A stretch of 64,000 bases of DNA, taken from the NCBI GenBank assembly GCA_009733575.1, contig ML769482.1, forward strand, positions 62,001 through 126,000, in the 5' to 3' direction. The notes under the pieces are model-generated. The model saw only the letters and a program-made list of their open reading frames with translations. It searched no databases and was not told the DNA's origin. The first letter of the stretch is position 1; each line of letters begins with the position of its first letter. A program made the position numbers and the translations under genes. Source of the stretch: Gymnopus androsaceus JB14 (Eukaryota; Basidiomycota; Agaricomycetes; Agaricales; Omphalotaceae). Of this stretch, positions 21,622-33,255 are shown one piece after another.

Positions 21622-23559
21622 ATGCATCTGCAAAACCCCATATGTGTTGAGCGCAAGCTTGGAGATACTGAAGCCTCCTATTTTCTCCCTTCCCGGGAAT
21701 CTGGAGTAAATGATATGTGCGTTGCTTGGCTCTAGATACCCTCAATTTGAATCTATCTTATACTCATCCCCCTCTGTAGGTATCTACACCTGGGCTTCAC
21801 TACTCAATCTCGAACCGTTGAGCGCGACAGAATTGCTCATGTTTGGGCTATCCTCCGTTTGAGGCATCCTCTGCTTGCTTCAAGCGTTGAAATGCATGAC
21901 TATCACGATATTAGATTTGTGTAAGCTCATCGACCGCGGGCTTTATTGAAGCCTGTGTTGACCGAATGTTTACAGGTCAAAGGCTTATCCTTCGCCTGAA
22001 GGTGCGCTTCAAGATGCCAATGATAACCTCGAATACCGGAATGGAACGAAAGACGGTATGTCTGATTTCAGGGTCGTGTCTCATATTCTTTAAATACTAT
22101 CATTTCATTTAGAACTGCTGGATTCATATCTTAATGGACCTCGTACATTGTCTGCCAAGCGGCTGTCGTGTCTTATATTGTCACACGACGAGCATCGCTT
22201 GAATACCTCGGACTCGGAGGATTGGAAGAACTATGATCTTCTGATATGCACGACGCACTACGTCGGAGATGGAATGGCTCTTCATCAATTCGCGAATGAT
22301 TTTTTTACGATACTATCATCGAAGAAAGAGAACGACGAGTTGCATGAATTATTGAAAGAAGAATGGCGGCTACGCTATGGTGGCCAATTTTCTGTAAGAA
22401 CCTTCATTGATTCTCGAGATGAATATAGGTACTCATTTTCTTGAGCTAGGCAATATGTCTTCCCATTTCCTTGGAAGAGCGATTGCCCCCAGGCCCCGCG
22501 GGTAAATTTTATCAAGCTACATCCCGCGTCGATTTTATGAACAGCCAGGACAAAGTTGTGGTAAGCATCTGCATTAGACCTTATTGGCCCGCATGTCTGG
22601 AAACGGTTTTGAGAAGTGGAACCAATTCAAAACTTGATTCAGACGTGCGGCTAATAAGTCCATGGCATTCGCTAAATTCCGAGAATTCATAACTGAAAAT
22701 ATCTTCAAGGGTGGCCATTCGTTCCCGAAGCGTTCGGGAAATGAACGGAAAACCATTGTCCCTACTGTCGCCTTTGATGAGGAGCGCACGAAAAAGATGC
22801 TCAAATTATGCAAATCCCATAATGTGAGCATCTCGAGCGCCATATTTGCGATCTGCAACATTGCGTGGGCCAGAACACGCAATGATAAGCCTCATCTCCC
22901 CATGTAAGCCCCTTCGGAGTCTCTAATTCCCTTTATATGCTGACTTTTTCCTCCCAAGTATGATGTACTCGGCTCTCAATTTACGCCCATATCTCTCCCC
23001 CGACGAACAGAATGATTCCTACTGGTTTATCGCCATCTCATACTTCAATATCGTACTTCCGGGATTTTTCCCGTCGACTGATGTGGCGAAAATATTCTGG
23101 CATCGAGCACGCAGCGCTAAAGAACAGAGTACGAAGATCGCAAAGCATCGAATGGTTATCTCACGGAGTAGGGAAATGGCCAAGGAAAGAGGAGATCGTG
23201 CTAGACAGTGGGCCAAAGAGGACGATGATACGGCGCGTGGTGTGGCCAAGGCATCGCCCCCTCTGACGGCTGCGGTGACGTCGAGTGCTGTCGAAAAACC
23301 ACCATCTACGGCCTTAATAGGCCTCTCGCTACTTGGAAATCTCGATGGAATGTACAAACATGCGGCCTTCCCTCAAATCAAGCTTCACACACTCACGACG
23401 GGCAGCCGTCAACGCTCTGGAGCCATGCTCTTGTTTGGATATACCTTTGTCGGAAAGTTATGGGTTAGTCTCGGATATGACGAGAACGGGTTCGATAAAG
23501 ATGTCGTTGACCGGTTCTGGGCCAACGTTCTGACTTCAATGGAAGAATTGTTGCTGTGA
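21622..23559 (+). CDS. condensation-type acyltransferase (HxxxDG)
   Basis: The protein belongs to the CoA-dependent acyltransferase/condensation superfamily (alcohol acetyltransferase and PapA-like). The ATG at 21622 begins MHLQNPICVERKLGDTEASY; exon 1 ends at a GTGCGT donor and the next starts YLHLGFTT. The catalytic motif is LLICTTHYVGDGMALHQF (HYVGDG). The second half carries SISSAIFAICNIAWARTR, MMYSALNLRPYL (the usual structural block in this fold) and TFVGKLWVSLGYDENGFD near the C-terminus. About 490 residues in all, with roughly seven introns, no frame break found. Acceptor and acyl donor cannot be told; a secondary-metabolite or volatile-ester role is possible. It stands alone, without a polyketide or NRPS gene beside it. 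Confidence 0.7.
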
Positions 23560-24458
23560 GGACAGGCTCTTTTCAATATGTATACTCCATACTACACCCA
23601 CCAATGCCGTCCAAATGTGTCGTTAAGTCCACTCTAATCCCCATCTGTTAGACACCAGAACCTACCCGGGACCGCGTCTTTTGAATATTATACCAGTGAC
23701 ATACCGCTGTCTTTCAATGTGTCGATAGGTCTAATCAAATCATCCCCTTACGCTAGTACTCTCATACTTTGTGCACACGAGAAGCTCGTCTCATCATCAT
23801 TATGCTACGTACCAGGACCTGATTCAACAGATGCAGTGGCGCTTGAATGGAGCCTCCTAAAGGTCACTGCGTTAAATTGCGTTACTTACGCGGCTAAGCC
23901 AATGATGATATATACGAGTGAGCTGCATGCTGCTGCATGAGGCTGCATGGGACTGGCATGATAAATACGTAGAGTATTTGATAGGGTTATCTACTGTTGA
24001 ATACCATTCTATTCAAAGCGAAAAGTTACGGTTGCATTCAAGTCGCAACTAGTGCGAACAAGTATCTAGATGCATGTACGTAAACTTTACGAGAAGTTCC
24101 TAGCAGTGCATCCTTCTCGTTCGAAAGGGTTTCCCGATATTTGTCCGATACTCATGCAGTCGAGATTTCGAATCGATAGGAAGAACGCGACCGAAGGCCG
24201 GCTTCGTAACAACAGCTTTGACATCTGGATCCTAACCGGCGTCAATCAGTTGCTCACACACCACAGGAACCAAGGTGTGAGTGACGGTTTAAATGCACTC
24301 TACGATGAATTTGGCCATTAATGCAATTTCAATGCACGAGATACATATGCCCGTATCTTGTCCTCTACAATTCCGCAACATGCGTTTTCGGCTGCCACCA
24401 TGGGTATACCGCGTATAATACAGCGGACTTCATAGACTCTATGTTAATTTATCGCATC
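23560..24458. other. intergenic, with phased direct repeats
   Basis: About 900 bases between two convergent 3' ends (the acyltransferase and the TBC gene). The only structure I see is the GCTGCATG triplicate at 23922-23949. Open frames here are short and lack motifs. Confidence 0.4.
23922..23949. repeat. three GCTGCATG repeats at 10-bp spacing
   Basis: GCTGCATG starts at 23922, 23932 and 23942, and a GGCATG follows at about 23954. The 10-base spacing puts each copy on the same face of the helix. Confidence 0.6.
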
Positions 24459-26632
24459 TCACAAGTCCGGGAGTTCTCTTCGGATCAACCGATTCCATGT
24501 ACTCTGCTTCCACCATTCATCCATGGAGTCGATTCGCTCCCAGAGTGTCTCCTCATCAACACCATAGATTTCGTATTTGCCACCGTCGAGGGGCCTCCCC
24601 TCTCGTGTGGCTACATCAATGGCGGCTTTGTTCTCTCCTCTGCGAAGAAGGATTCCAATTTAGCTCTACCGGTTCTGGGGTGCGAAATACAACTTACTTC
24701 AACAATTCCAACAATTCCGTCCGATCTGGAAAGAACAGCCTCGGTTCCAAAACGGCGAGGATCCCTAGCGCTGCTCGGTACAGAAACGAGTCACCTTCGA
24801 GGATGAGAACGTCCCATATTCGCGCGCAAGCTTCGAAGGGGAGATGGTCAAGAAACAGCGGTAGGAGCCAATCAGGCAGGTAAGCAGATGGTGATATTTG
24901 GTGCTGTTTGAAGTTGAAGTATACTAGGATTCGGGAGCAAGGTGAGGACAAAAAATTTCAAGGAAGTCCTTGTAGACTTACTTTTTGGCATCCCGTCTGC
25001 TAACAGAGTATCAAATATCCTGCATTCAAGATTTTATCAAGTCTGATGACATTAGCAGCAAAAGTCCTCATACCTGTAATAAGCTTCAACCTATCTATTG
25101 TTAACGCGCAAATCTCAACATTCGAAAGTTCAAAGTGAAGAACACTCACATCTTCCTTGGCCCCGCTTCCACCAAAGAAGCTCCTGAGACAATGTCGCTC
25201 AAGGAGATTCCTCATAACGACAAATGCTTGTTGTATAGGCATGTTGATCAGGAACATCGCAGCGATTTTGGCCGCACCAGCGGTATATCCCAGGCCTTCA
25301 TCCGCTCGAGCGACGACCCAGGCACAGAGCATGTCCTTGAGGTCTGTATATAAAGGACCGGTCTCAGGGTGAAATATGTGTAATGCTGGAAGAGTAGTTG
25401 CGATATCGGCTTCAATCTTGGAAAGAGTCGTGGCGGAGAACGAGCCAGAAGTCAGAGCACGTTTAGCGCGAGAACTACATGAGCGGAAGTTATCTATAGA
25501 AGATGATTAGAAAATCTATATAAAGGATAGAACTCCTTACCTTTACTCAAAGCAAGAGGGTTGCCCACTGCACGCTCCCACATAGTCGCTCGCAGCTTTG
25601 TAGGTATACCCTTCCACCATACTTTCCGCAGCTGTGGATTCTTATGCACTACCCTCCAGTCGGGAACGATCTCCTTCTCCCAGAGCTGTAATGAATCCTC
25701 GATTTTCTTCTCTCGGGCTAACCGACGCTCCTGCAGTGCTTTCCTCCGCTTTTCCGCTGCACACAAACATATAAGACCACTTTCTGTAAGGACAGGATGT
25801 AAGCCTTACCTGCAGCACGACTATGCCTCATCATCACTTCCCAGTCAGCCATGTGCTTGTCATCTTCTTTCCGACTTTTGGGCGGTAGAAACGATGGACG
25901 GGTTTTACTGCGGACCTTTTCTAGAGCGCTAGGACCTACCGAGCGTGTAGGTCGATGTATGGGTTGAGAGGGCTTTAAACCGGGTGATGTCGGTGAGTCG
26001 GACGCAACTGAGGGAAGAACGGATGTGGATGTGGATGTGGATGCAGCAAATGTAGGATGTGTTGGCGTTACACTGGATGGTTCTGGCGCTGGCAAAGACT
26101 TTGTTGAATGCTCGGAATTATCTGAACTAGCGATAGAAGGTGACCGAGAATGGTCAGAGTGATGTTGTATCACTGCTGACGGTAACGGCGCGCTGGTCTG
26201 CGTGTAATCCGTGGATACTGTAACTTTGTGTGAGGGTACATCTATGATGACAGAAGGATAAGGTGCTTCCGATTCATCAAGCTTCTCTTCATCAAGCTCC
26301 TCTTCATCGGATTCTTTCGATTCAGGGAGGTCTGATGAGTTGGAGGCTGACAGTGGTATCGAAACGAAATTCGATGAGCTTTCTGTTTCGCTATCAATAT
26401 CTAAAGTTGAAATAGAGTTCAAAGTGGATTCAAAGGCGCCATTCCGCTGTCTTTCTTCTTCTTCTTCTTCCTCTGCCTCCTCGGATACTCTCCAGGACAG
26501 GGAATTCCTAGCCAAATCGTTTCTGAGAGCATCTGGAGAAAATTGAAATACAGGAGTTTGTGGTTCTGTATCTGAGAAGGCATCGTCAATGTCCAGTGAG
26601 GGTTCCAAGTGAATATCCAGGGGGTCGTCCAT
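24459..26632 (-). CDS. TBC domain protein (Rab GTPase-activating type) with altered glutamine finger
   Basis: The start is the ATG at 26632. The first 270 residues or so are disordered: acidic Glu runs, Ser/Thr-rich, and a TSTSTS stretch from a GATGTG hexamer repeat. A basic helix (RRKALQERRLAREKKIEDSL) leads to the TBC domain: VWWKGIPTKLRATMWERAVG holds the arginine finger (IPxxxRxxxW). ARADEGLGYTAGAAKIAAMF sits where most TBC proteins have YxQG, so the catalytic Gln is Ala. Then come LERHCLRSFFGG, LPDWLLPLFLDHLPFEACAR and IWDVLILEGDSFLYRAALGI, the standard end of the domain. The stop is at 24459-24461 after WNRLIRRELPDL. It resembles the TBC1D12/14 branch in order of motifs. It shares a 78-bp promoter with URM1. 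Confidence 0.8.
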
Positions 26633-26710
26633 GCAGTCAAGGTTACAAGCTGTACTGCGCCAAAAGAAATATAATTAGATACGGCCCGGCGGCTGCCCAC
26701 GTCCTTCTCA

Positions 26711-27120
26711 ATGGCCACCACCATCTCACTTCGTATAGAATTCGGAGGCGGTCTCGAGCTTTTATTCTCCAATGAAAGACGACATACAATAACCATTCCT
26801 TCTGTCGTTCCTTCTGATAATAACACCAAGCCTCCTTTGGACCCGAGCTCGAATGAAGTCGAAACCAAGCTCGCAGACGTAGAATATCTGATCTATCATC
26901 TCCGAGATCATTTACTTCAAGAGAGAGCGGAACTTTTCATGGAGAATAATACTGTGTATGTGCTGATATGTGCTAACACCGATGTGCTAATCCGTTAAAT
27001 AGACGGCCGGGAATATTGGTTTTGATCAACGATACGGACTGGGAGCTGGAAGGAGAAGGCGAATATGTACTGAAGGATAACGATGAGATTGTTTTTATAT
27101 CGACGTTACATGGAGGTTAG
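26711..27120 (+). CDS. URM1: ubiquitin-related modifier URM1
   Basis: URM1 is a sulfur carrier for 2-thiolation of tRNA wobble uridines and also a protein modifier (urmylation); it is activated by the Uba4 E1-like enzyme in the cytosol. Two exons (26711-26955, 27003-27120) give 120 residues. The fold motifs are [42 protein letters not shown] and the end [12 protein letters not shown], with the required C-terminal Gly-Gly exposed at the stop codon. Length is slightly above the usual 99-101 because of an insertion near residues 30-50 (Pro/Asn/Ser). Start chosen as the ATG of [11 protein letters not shown]. It is divergent from the TBC gene. Confidence 0.92.
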
Positions 27121-27935
27121 ATCCCGAGGCGGATTGAAAAGTACCCTACTATTCCTTTCACGCGAGATTGTTGTCGACGGATGACGGTCCACAATATTGA
27201 AGACGTGCGTACGCTGTCCGTTTCTATCCTAAAGCAGGGCTGATCGTCATTAGATGCTGGAGGAATCCCGATGCATCATTATCTCAGGTCAATCTCGAGC
27301 ACATAATGTATTACAGTTGCTGCATCCAGTCCTATCCAGATCGATAGTCTGTGATCTATCAACCTACGCACGCTGGTTTAAATGCATCTTCCTGATGAAA
27401 ATGTAACATCGTCTATGGGGACTGTGAACTCACCTCGCGGAATATGGTGATATTAGATTGAGAGTTGAACACTCGGAAGTCAACTGAATTTCGAGTGTCA
27501 AGGACGAATTTCCAATGTTGGGTGAAGGCGCTGGCGTTCAAGGGTGTGCCAAGCAACCCCACCAATGCTGGGACTGGTCATGATGATCCTTGGTGACCGC
27601 ACCGATGAAGTATTGAAGAACGTTGACTGATTCACCTAGGTAAAACTAACAAATAGCGCTGACCTTCTCTTAACCACATCTATTCACGATTAACAGTTTC
27701 CCGCCTCGACCCCAAAGGTGATCCCAGGACCCAATGCATGACAGAGCAATTTCTTCGGATTTCTTTGTGTTCTATTCATGGCTGAATTAGTAGCTGCTAA
27801 GTGAGACTCGGGAACCGTGTTGAGTCATAGAGAATTTGAACGGTGCAGTCAAGTACAATAAAAGTCGGTAATGTACAGTCATCGCATAAATAATCAGAAA
27901 ACTCCTTTGAATACTATCTTACAAGCCACCGTTTT
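27121..27935. other. intergenic, nothing recognised
   Basis: About 800 bases after URM1. It probably once held the second half of the aspartic protease gene, but I see no second catalytic DTG/DSG motif or any other coding signal. Confidence 0.4.
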
Positions 27936-28640
27936 TCAGTTAATCGCCGCATTAGTGAAGGAGGTCGTCGCGATCAACCTGGGAGTTAGTTGTGTCTGTA
28001 AATAAAATAAAATAAAGGAAAGCTCAGTTATCCAGATGCCAAGCATAAAATTGAGGCCAAAAGCAAGACCGGAACCGTACTCTATGAAGAACTGACCACC
28101 CGTCGCAGTACTGGTAGATGAAGGCACGTATTCGGTATTAGCGCCAACCTAAGACATTCAAGTACCTCAGTAAACTAGGAACCAACAATCTACTCATGTG
28201 TTGGAGCTGCCCGTGTCGATAATCAAGTTGACTAGTGAAGTGGGTAACGAGAAGGTTAGAAATATCCGAAATGACCATTAGCAGCACACTGCCAACTTAC
28301 ACGTCTGATCCCCGACCTCCACTTCCGCGATATAAGTGACGATCTTATTAATGAATGATTCCGCTTGTCTGAAGATTGAGACGATTGCGAACCAGCTAAA
28401 CGGTCCTTAGAGTATTGAACCCTCGCCTGTTCAGATCTAACAAGGTTGTGGCCGCTGCCAGTGACATTCACAGACCTGCGTATGGGGTCAGAGAACCCGG
28501 CGCTTGAGGAAGAGGACGAACGAGGATGCCCAGCGGGGTTCGCAAAGGCGGAAAGAGCGAGCGCGATGGAAACGATCACCTGGAAAGAGGATATGAAGAG
28601 CCTACTGGCTAGGCCAGATATTGCTGGTGTTATTATTAGC
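27936..28640 (-). pseudogene. aspartic protease (pepsin/polyporopepsin type) relic, 5' half only
   Basis: The minus strand shows parts of a secreted A1 aspartic protease in order: a signal-peptide-like VIVSIALALSAFANPAG, a propeptide-like Ser-rich part (PIRRSVNVTGSGHNLV), YIAEVEVG, the first catalytic motif NLIIDTGSSNT, then VGANTEYVPSSTSTATGG and FFIEYGSGLAFG with the flap Tyr. Several lesions are visible. No ATG stands at the expected start (ATA instead), the frame shifts before FINKIVTYIAEV, the conserved Trp after SSNT reads TGA, and everything after GSGLAFG is missing, including the second catalytic Asp. This is more damage than the single-base shifts elsewhere, so I call it a true pseudogene. 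Confidence 0.7.
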
Positions 28641-28788
28641 TCAAGCTGGTTTTTATAGGTTTTTATACTATTCCTGGCACGTCATGCTTCCAGCTGTTTG
28701 CAAAACCAAGCCATCTCGAAAAATTCTGAAGTGATGAGAGTAATTGAATCTTCGTGGGGCTTGTGGGTGACTTAATAGTGTCGAGCCT

Positions 28789-28832
28789 CATGCACGCTTG
28801 TGCATGAATCTCGACAAGTCCTTTGGACTTGT
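28789..28832. repeat. two consecutive short hairpins
   Basis: CATGCAC-GCTT-GTGCATG at 28789-28806, then ACAAGTCC-TTT-GGACTTGT at 28814-28832. Both stems are perfect (7 and 8 bp). They lie upstream of the dead aspartic protease gene. Confidence 0.6.
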
Positions 28833-29474
28833 GTTCATCCAATTACCTGATTACCACCCCTATTCCTGTAGTATTTAAGTAGTCACGTATGTATTACAAA
28901 TCAGATCGGTTTCTGTTCGCAACCACTATCTCCTCAGCTACGTCCGCTGCTGAGTACGTCTCGACGACGGTACGGGGACACTCAGACACCCTCGGTTTCT
29001 CCCCTCGAACTCGCGCAGGTTTGAGCCACGCTCAAAGCTCATTCCGGCGCCACAATAGCAACGCTCATGTTCAGATATTTTGAAGTAGCCACAGGTTTTG
29101 CAATCAGTTGCCATCTAGAGGGTTGAGAGAGAGAGTTTCTACTCGTACAATCAATGCTAGACAATACGTTTGCGTGAACCCCGCCGTCGCTGCAATCAAC
29201 TTGAGCATCAATCGAGGAATAATAGCCGCATCGGTGAGCTGATATCCAATGTGCTAATGTTGGGACCAAAACAACATAAAATTCTCGAGGAAGCCTGAGG
29301 GTTTATGGAAGGCTCGCGAGCATAAGGCTTTCATCTTGTTCACCTTTTTCACGGAGTTAAGCACCAAATTTGCAAATGTCAATGAATCGTGCTGTAGTTT
29401 GATTTTCACTTGTACGATGTATCGTTTTATTGAACTCCAATGCATGGCCTGGTCATAGCGCATACAAAAGATGA

Positions 29475-29680
29475 CTTCGAAGATGTCATTGTTGAAAGGT
29501 GATTAGCGAGTAAACCGACCCGAAAGCCGTTCTTTATTGCGGATAAGAAAAAGAGCCAAGAAACGAAAAACCCGAAGATGTCATTAGGAGGAATAGTCGA
29601 AAGGTGTTTGTTTAGCGGCCTTTAGCCATCATTGGAGATTGGCCATTTTGTATTGCGGGACAAGAGAAGGGTAGCGAAGC
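29475..29680. repeat. diverged tandem duplication, period about 100 bp
   Basis: GAAGATGTCATT...GTTGAAAGGTG...TTATTGCGGATAAGA near 29475-29550 recurs as GAAGATGTCATT...GTCGAAAGGTG...GTATTGCGGGACAAGAG near 29574-29670, with insertions between the matching blocks. Confidence 0.45.
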
Positions 29681-30308
29681 ACTGAGAGATAGAACCAGAA
29701 ACGGCAGACCGGAGTGTTAAGTGAAAGTAGAAGCAGCCCCAGGGAGGTGCGAAAGGATGGAAGATTGGATCCGGACCATTTCGAACACCCGACGTACCTC
29801 TGAAGTAGCAGTTCTAATTGTATCTTGAGCCCTTGCACCTTAGACCTTCGGCAGAGTAGTAGACGAAAACGACGTCGCCGTCACGCGTACAGACCAGCTC
29901 TGTGGCTTTAGGAGGATACAACACACTTCCGGAATGGTGATGATACCGCTAACCTCCATTATCTCCGTCACCGTCTCGGACAGACCCCTTTCTTACCGCC
30001 ATAAAATCCGGGTACGATGTCCGAGGTGCACATCCGAGGTTCCGATGGTCCTGGTTGTCAGTAGACTCAATTTCTAACACGAATTGCAGAGCCTGAGCTT
30101 TCGAGCGGTGAAAGAAGTGACTCTTAGCGAGAAGTCCATCATAATCTAAGTATTTTGTTTGTTTTCGACGCCTGAGTAAGGCCTAGCATTATGACCGAAG
30201 CTCAACCCAGGCAAGAGTTGGTATGAACGGAATACGAAGACGGTCAAAGCTGTACTTACATCTCTGAAGCGCGCGCCTATTATCAGGGCCTTCCTTCTTT
30301 AGACTTTC

Positions 30309-32371
30309 ATGTCAGACTCGACCGAAGCCATCAACGTCTACAACTCTCTAACAGATCTCGGCTTACACAAAGACCTAATATCACTGGATGACTTTCTCCG
30401 CTTATATCGTGCCGATGGTCCTCTCCGAGACGCGCTTCTCTTCTTCAGCGAACATGTTAAAGGACGAGCAGGCGTCATTGAGGCGCGAACACAGTTACTT
30501 CGGTGAACAGAGTACTTCCTAATTTCCACTACGCAATTATTAAACTCCCCGAGCAGGTCTGCAGAATATCGCAGTAAATCCAATATCAAACAGCGTTCAG
30601 ATGCCACCAAGCGTTCAGCCAACGACATCGCAGTCTCTAGACTCGCGAAAGCAAATAAAGATATGGAGATATACTCTCAAGAACTTGGAATAAAGGTCAA
30701 AACGGCTTCAGAGACGCGTAGGCTCCCTTTATGCGTTATTCTTCTCAAGCTCATCCCTATCTTACTATAAGATACCCAACTAACCACTGTCAAATCTCAA
30801 ATTTTGACTCGAAGACGCGTGGATCTAATCCTTGAGATGCTTTTGGACAAGGAGAAAGAGAGGATCCGGCGAATGGAGGAGATGCGGTCTATGTTGGTTG
30901 AATTGAAACGGTGTGTCTTATCTAGTGTATTCGAGCAGTAGCCAATGCCTTTTTGCATAGGAAAATCCCTTCTCCTTCTATTCAATGCAAAGCAACTACA
31001 TCAATAGACTTGACATCGTCTGACCGCGTCATTCTTTCCACACAAGGCCACGTCGGACTCAAGACGCTCTTGCAGTAAGCTCAGACGCGACTTTCATTCA
31101 GATATGTTTCGATCATCCCATTCCATTCATAGACCCTGCAAGCTTATCAAATCCGACTTGAAAGACTAGTTGCACAGAATCCAGATACCCGTGATTCTAC
31201 TCGCACACGCACTCGGGTAACTGAAGCTGAATCTCAGCTCCGTTCCTTAGTAGCTCGCAAACTCGGTTTGGAGTCTTCATCCGGATCCGGAGCTCATAAT
31301 GAACAGGCGGAAGTGGACCGAGTAACGTATGTTCAAATCTGTCCTTTGTCTTCTGTTCACGTTCATTGAACTAACTCTGATCTGAAGCCAAGAATTCATC
31401 AACGCTGCACGAGATAAGGCACGGAAACAGGTTCGGTATCCTTCCACGGAAAATATGCTGGCCGAAGGAGTATCGAAGAAAGAGCTGGATACATTGGCGT
31501 CTGAAGTCGTGAGTATTCTCAGGCTTTTCTAAACGAGTCATACAGTCAAATGTGTTTTATGTACAGAAAAGAAAAATAACCAGCCTCCAAGAAGTTTCTG
31601 ACCTCTCCCTCAAGCTTGCCTCAAGCTCTCAGCAAGCTCTCACTTCGGTGATTTCAGAGATGTATTGAATCTATCACTTACTCACCCGTTATAATCAGAT
31701 TGCCACCGAAATCCAAACTGCAACTTCCATTACCAGCGACTCAAGACGGGACACGAGGTTACGTCGATCGACTTCGAGCGGGTATTGTCAATAACATTGG
31801 CGAAGCTGAACAAGTGAACAAACCTTGTACTACGCCTCTGACAACCTTTGATCAAGAGACGAGGCGGATTTTAGGGCTGAACGAGGCAGCGGTAGGTTCT
31901 TGCTTCAAGTGGGACCGAAGTATCGATTTTTTATTTGTCATAGACTTCGGCCAAGGTTCTGGAGGAGGTCAAACGGATGATCAGAAGTGGTATGTACATC
32001 CTTCTATCGCTATGTCTGTCTCTACTAACTTAGAGTTCATGTGTCCAGTGCATAATAAAACACAGTATCTCAACGTAGCTGCAGCCAAGGTTCGTCCTGC
32101 ACTGTCCGTGCCTCCCGAAAAAGAGGAGGAATTACTTGGTGAGTAGTTCCGATCCAGTCATTAGCTGTATATAACGAATGTACATACAGCTTTATACGAA
32201 TCTCAGAAACGAGAAACAGAAGAATCCACGGAAAAACTCTTGACGCGAAAAATTGCCAAGGCTGATTTGGGCGGGCATGGGCTGGTGCAGGATATCGAGA
32301 TACTTTTGAAGGAGGTACATGATATTGTTGGTATTAGTCATGCAAGCGATCCTAGTACTAGGAAGCGTTGA
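30309..32371 (+). CDS. coiled-coil protein of unknown function
   Basis: The ATG at 30309 begins MSDSTEAINVYNSLTDLGLH. The gene has roughly ten exons; I could follow the joins from exon to exon without a frame break, ending KEVHDIVGISHASDPSTRKR at 32371. Most of the chain is charged and helical: HVKGRAGVIEARTQLLR, LTRRRVDLILEMLLDKEKER, RIRRMEEMRSMLVELKR, ELDTLASEVKRKITSLQEVS, and a late EEELLALYESQKRETEESTE. No catalytic motif is visible. Size (about 450 residues) and the alternating coiled segments recall structural subunits of microtubule or kinetochore complexes (for example augmin/HAUS-type), but I cannot place it. GCP4 lies 3 kb away by chance or otherwise. Confidence 0.6.
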
Positions 32372-32639
32372 AATCTTGGACATCGATCCGCTAGAGCTCA
32401 TCATTTGGACCACTTGATGCGCTGCACGAAAGATCAAGAATTAATCGCGTACTTGAAATTATTCTGCAAACATTTCTCCTTACATTCTGGTGCGTTTATG
32501 AAAGGCGAAATGGTTTAGTGTGATTACAAACAGAAAGAAAAACCAAAGTACTCCCAAAGCAACTGGTCCAGTATGTTCGAGAGTCAATGTTTCGCAGCTC
32601 CGAGTAGATCAGCAGCAAATATACCGTATATAGATTTCT

Positions 32640-32936
32640 TTAGAACCTCCGCACATTTCTAGGCTCAACCAACAGACTGATAGCAGAGACTGCTGCATAG
32701 GCCCGCAAACGCTCCTGCTTTGTTGTCCACAAAATGCTACAGCTCGAGCATTCTAGATGACGATGGATTTCAAAGTCGTCTGTGTACTGTTTTATGCTTT
32801 GCAGAATTAAAGCCACCTCCTCAGGCTCAACTGATCCAGGGCCTGATTCCCAGCGCAGTTTTTCGAGTATTAAGGAGCGACGATCAACGTCTATTTGAGG
32901 GGTGACGAGTGTTTTATGACAGTAAGAGCAGGGCAT
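32640..32936 (-). pseudogene. F-box gene fragment (N-terminus only)
   Basis: A 98-codon frame from the ATG at 32936 reads MPCSYCHKTLVTPQIDVDRR, then LILEKLRWESGPGS and EVALILQSIKQYTDDFEIHR. This aligns with the start of the intact F-box gene at 7314 (CxxC pair, ILEKLRWESGP, a TLQSVQRELEDCEMQI-like helix). It loses homology where the coiled region and F-box should come, and stops after VEPRNVRRF. No F-box or LRR part follows in any frame. It looks like a truncated paralogue, possibly still transcribed. Confidence 0.6.
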
Positions 32937-33255
32937 TCCAGCTGCTTATTTCTGAAAAAGAGCGGCTGTCGCTGTGGTGGTTCGAAGCCGATAATTTGAT
33001 GTCACTGTCACATCATGAAATCTCTTCCGACTTTCCGACAGTACCTTCATTGTTCTAGTTCTATGCAACCAAATTTCACTTCAGTATTACTTCACTGACC
33101 GAATTATGTATGTAAGTAGTTGAAATATACGGTGGACCATCAGCGCTCTTCAGCTCGTTTAACACCCGTATAGTGGATCAGATTTGGGAACGGCCCATGA
33201 AGATGCTACCAGCGAATTTTTCAGTATTCAATGTAGGTCACGTATAGATCAGTTT
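32937..33255. other. intergenic, nothing recognised
   Basis: About 320 bases, expected to contain the 3'UTR of the siderophore synthetase gene and the 5' flank of the F-box fragment. Confidence 0.35.

Larger units (their letters stand above)
28641..30308. other. intergenic with two hairpins and a diverged tandem repeat
   Basis: About 1.7 kb without a recognisable gene. It contains two adjacent inverted repeats at 28789-28832 and a diverged duplication at about 29475-29680. Short open frames lack motifs. Confidence 0.4.

Noticed and set aside
24070..24321. An 83-residue plus-strand protein between the acyltransferase and TBC genes
   Set aside because: No homology that I recognise, no introns or regulatory context; convergent 3' ends surround it.
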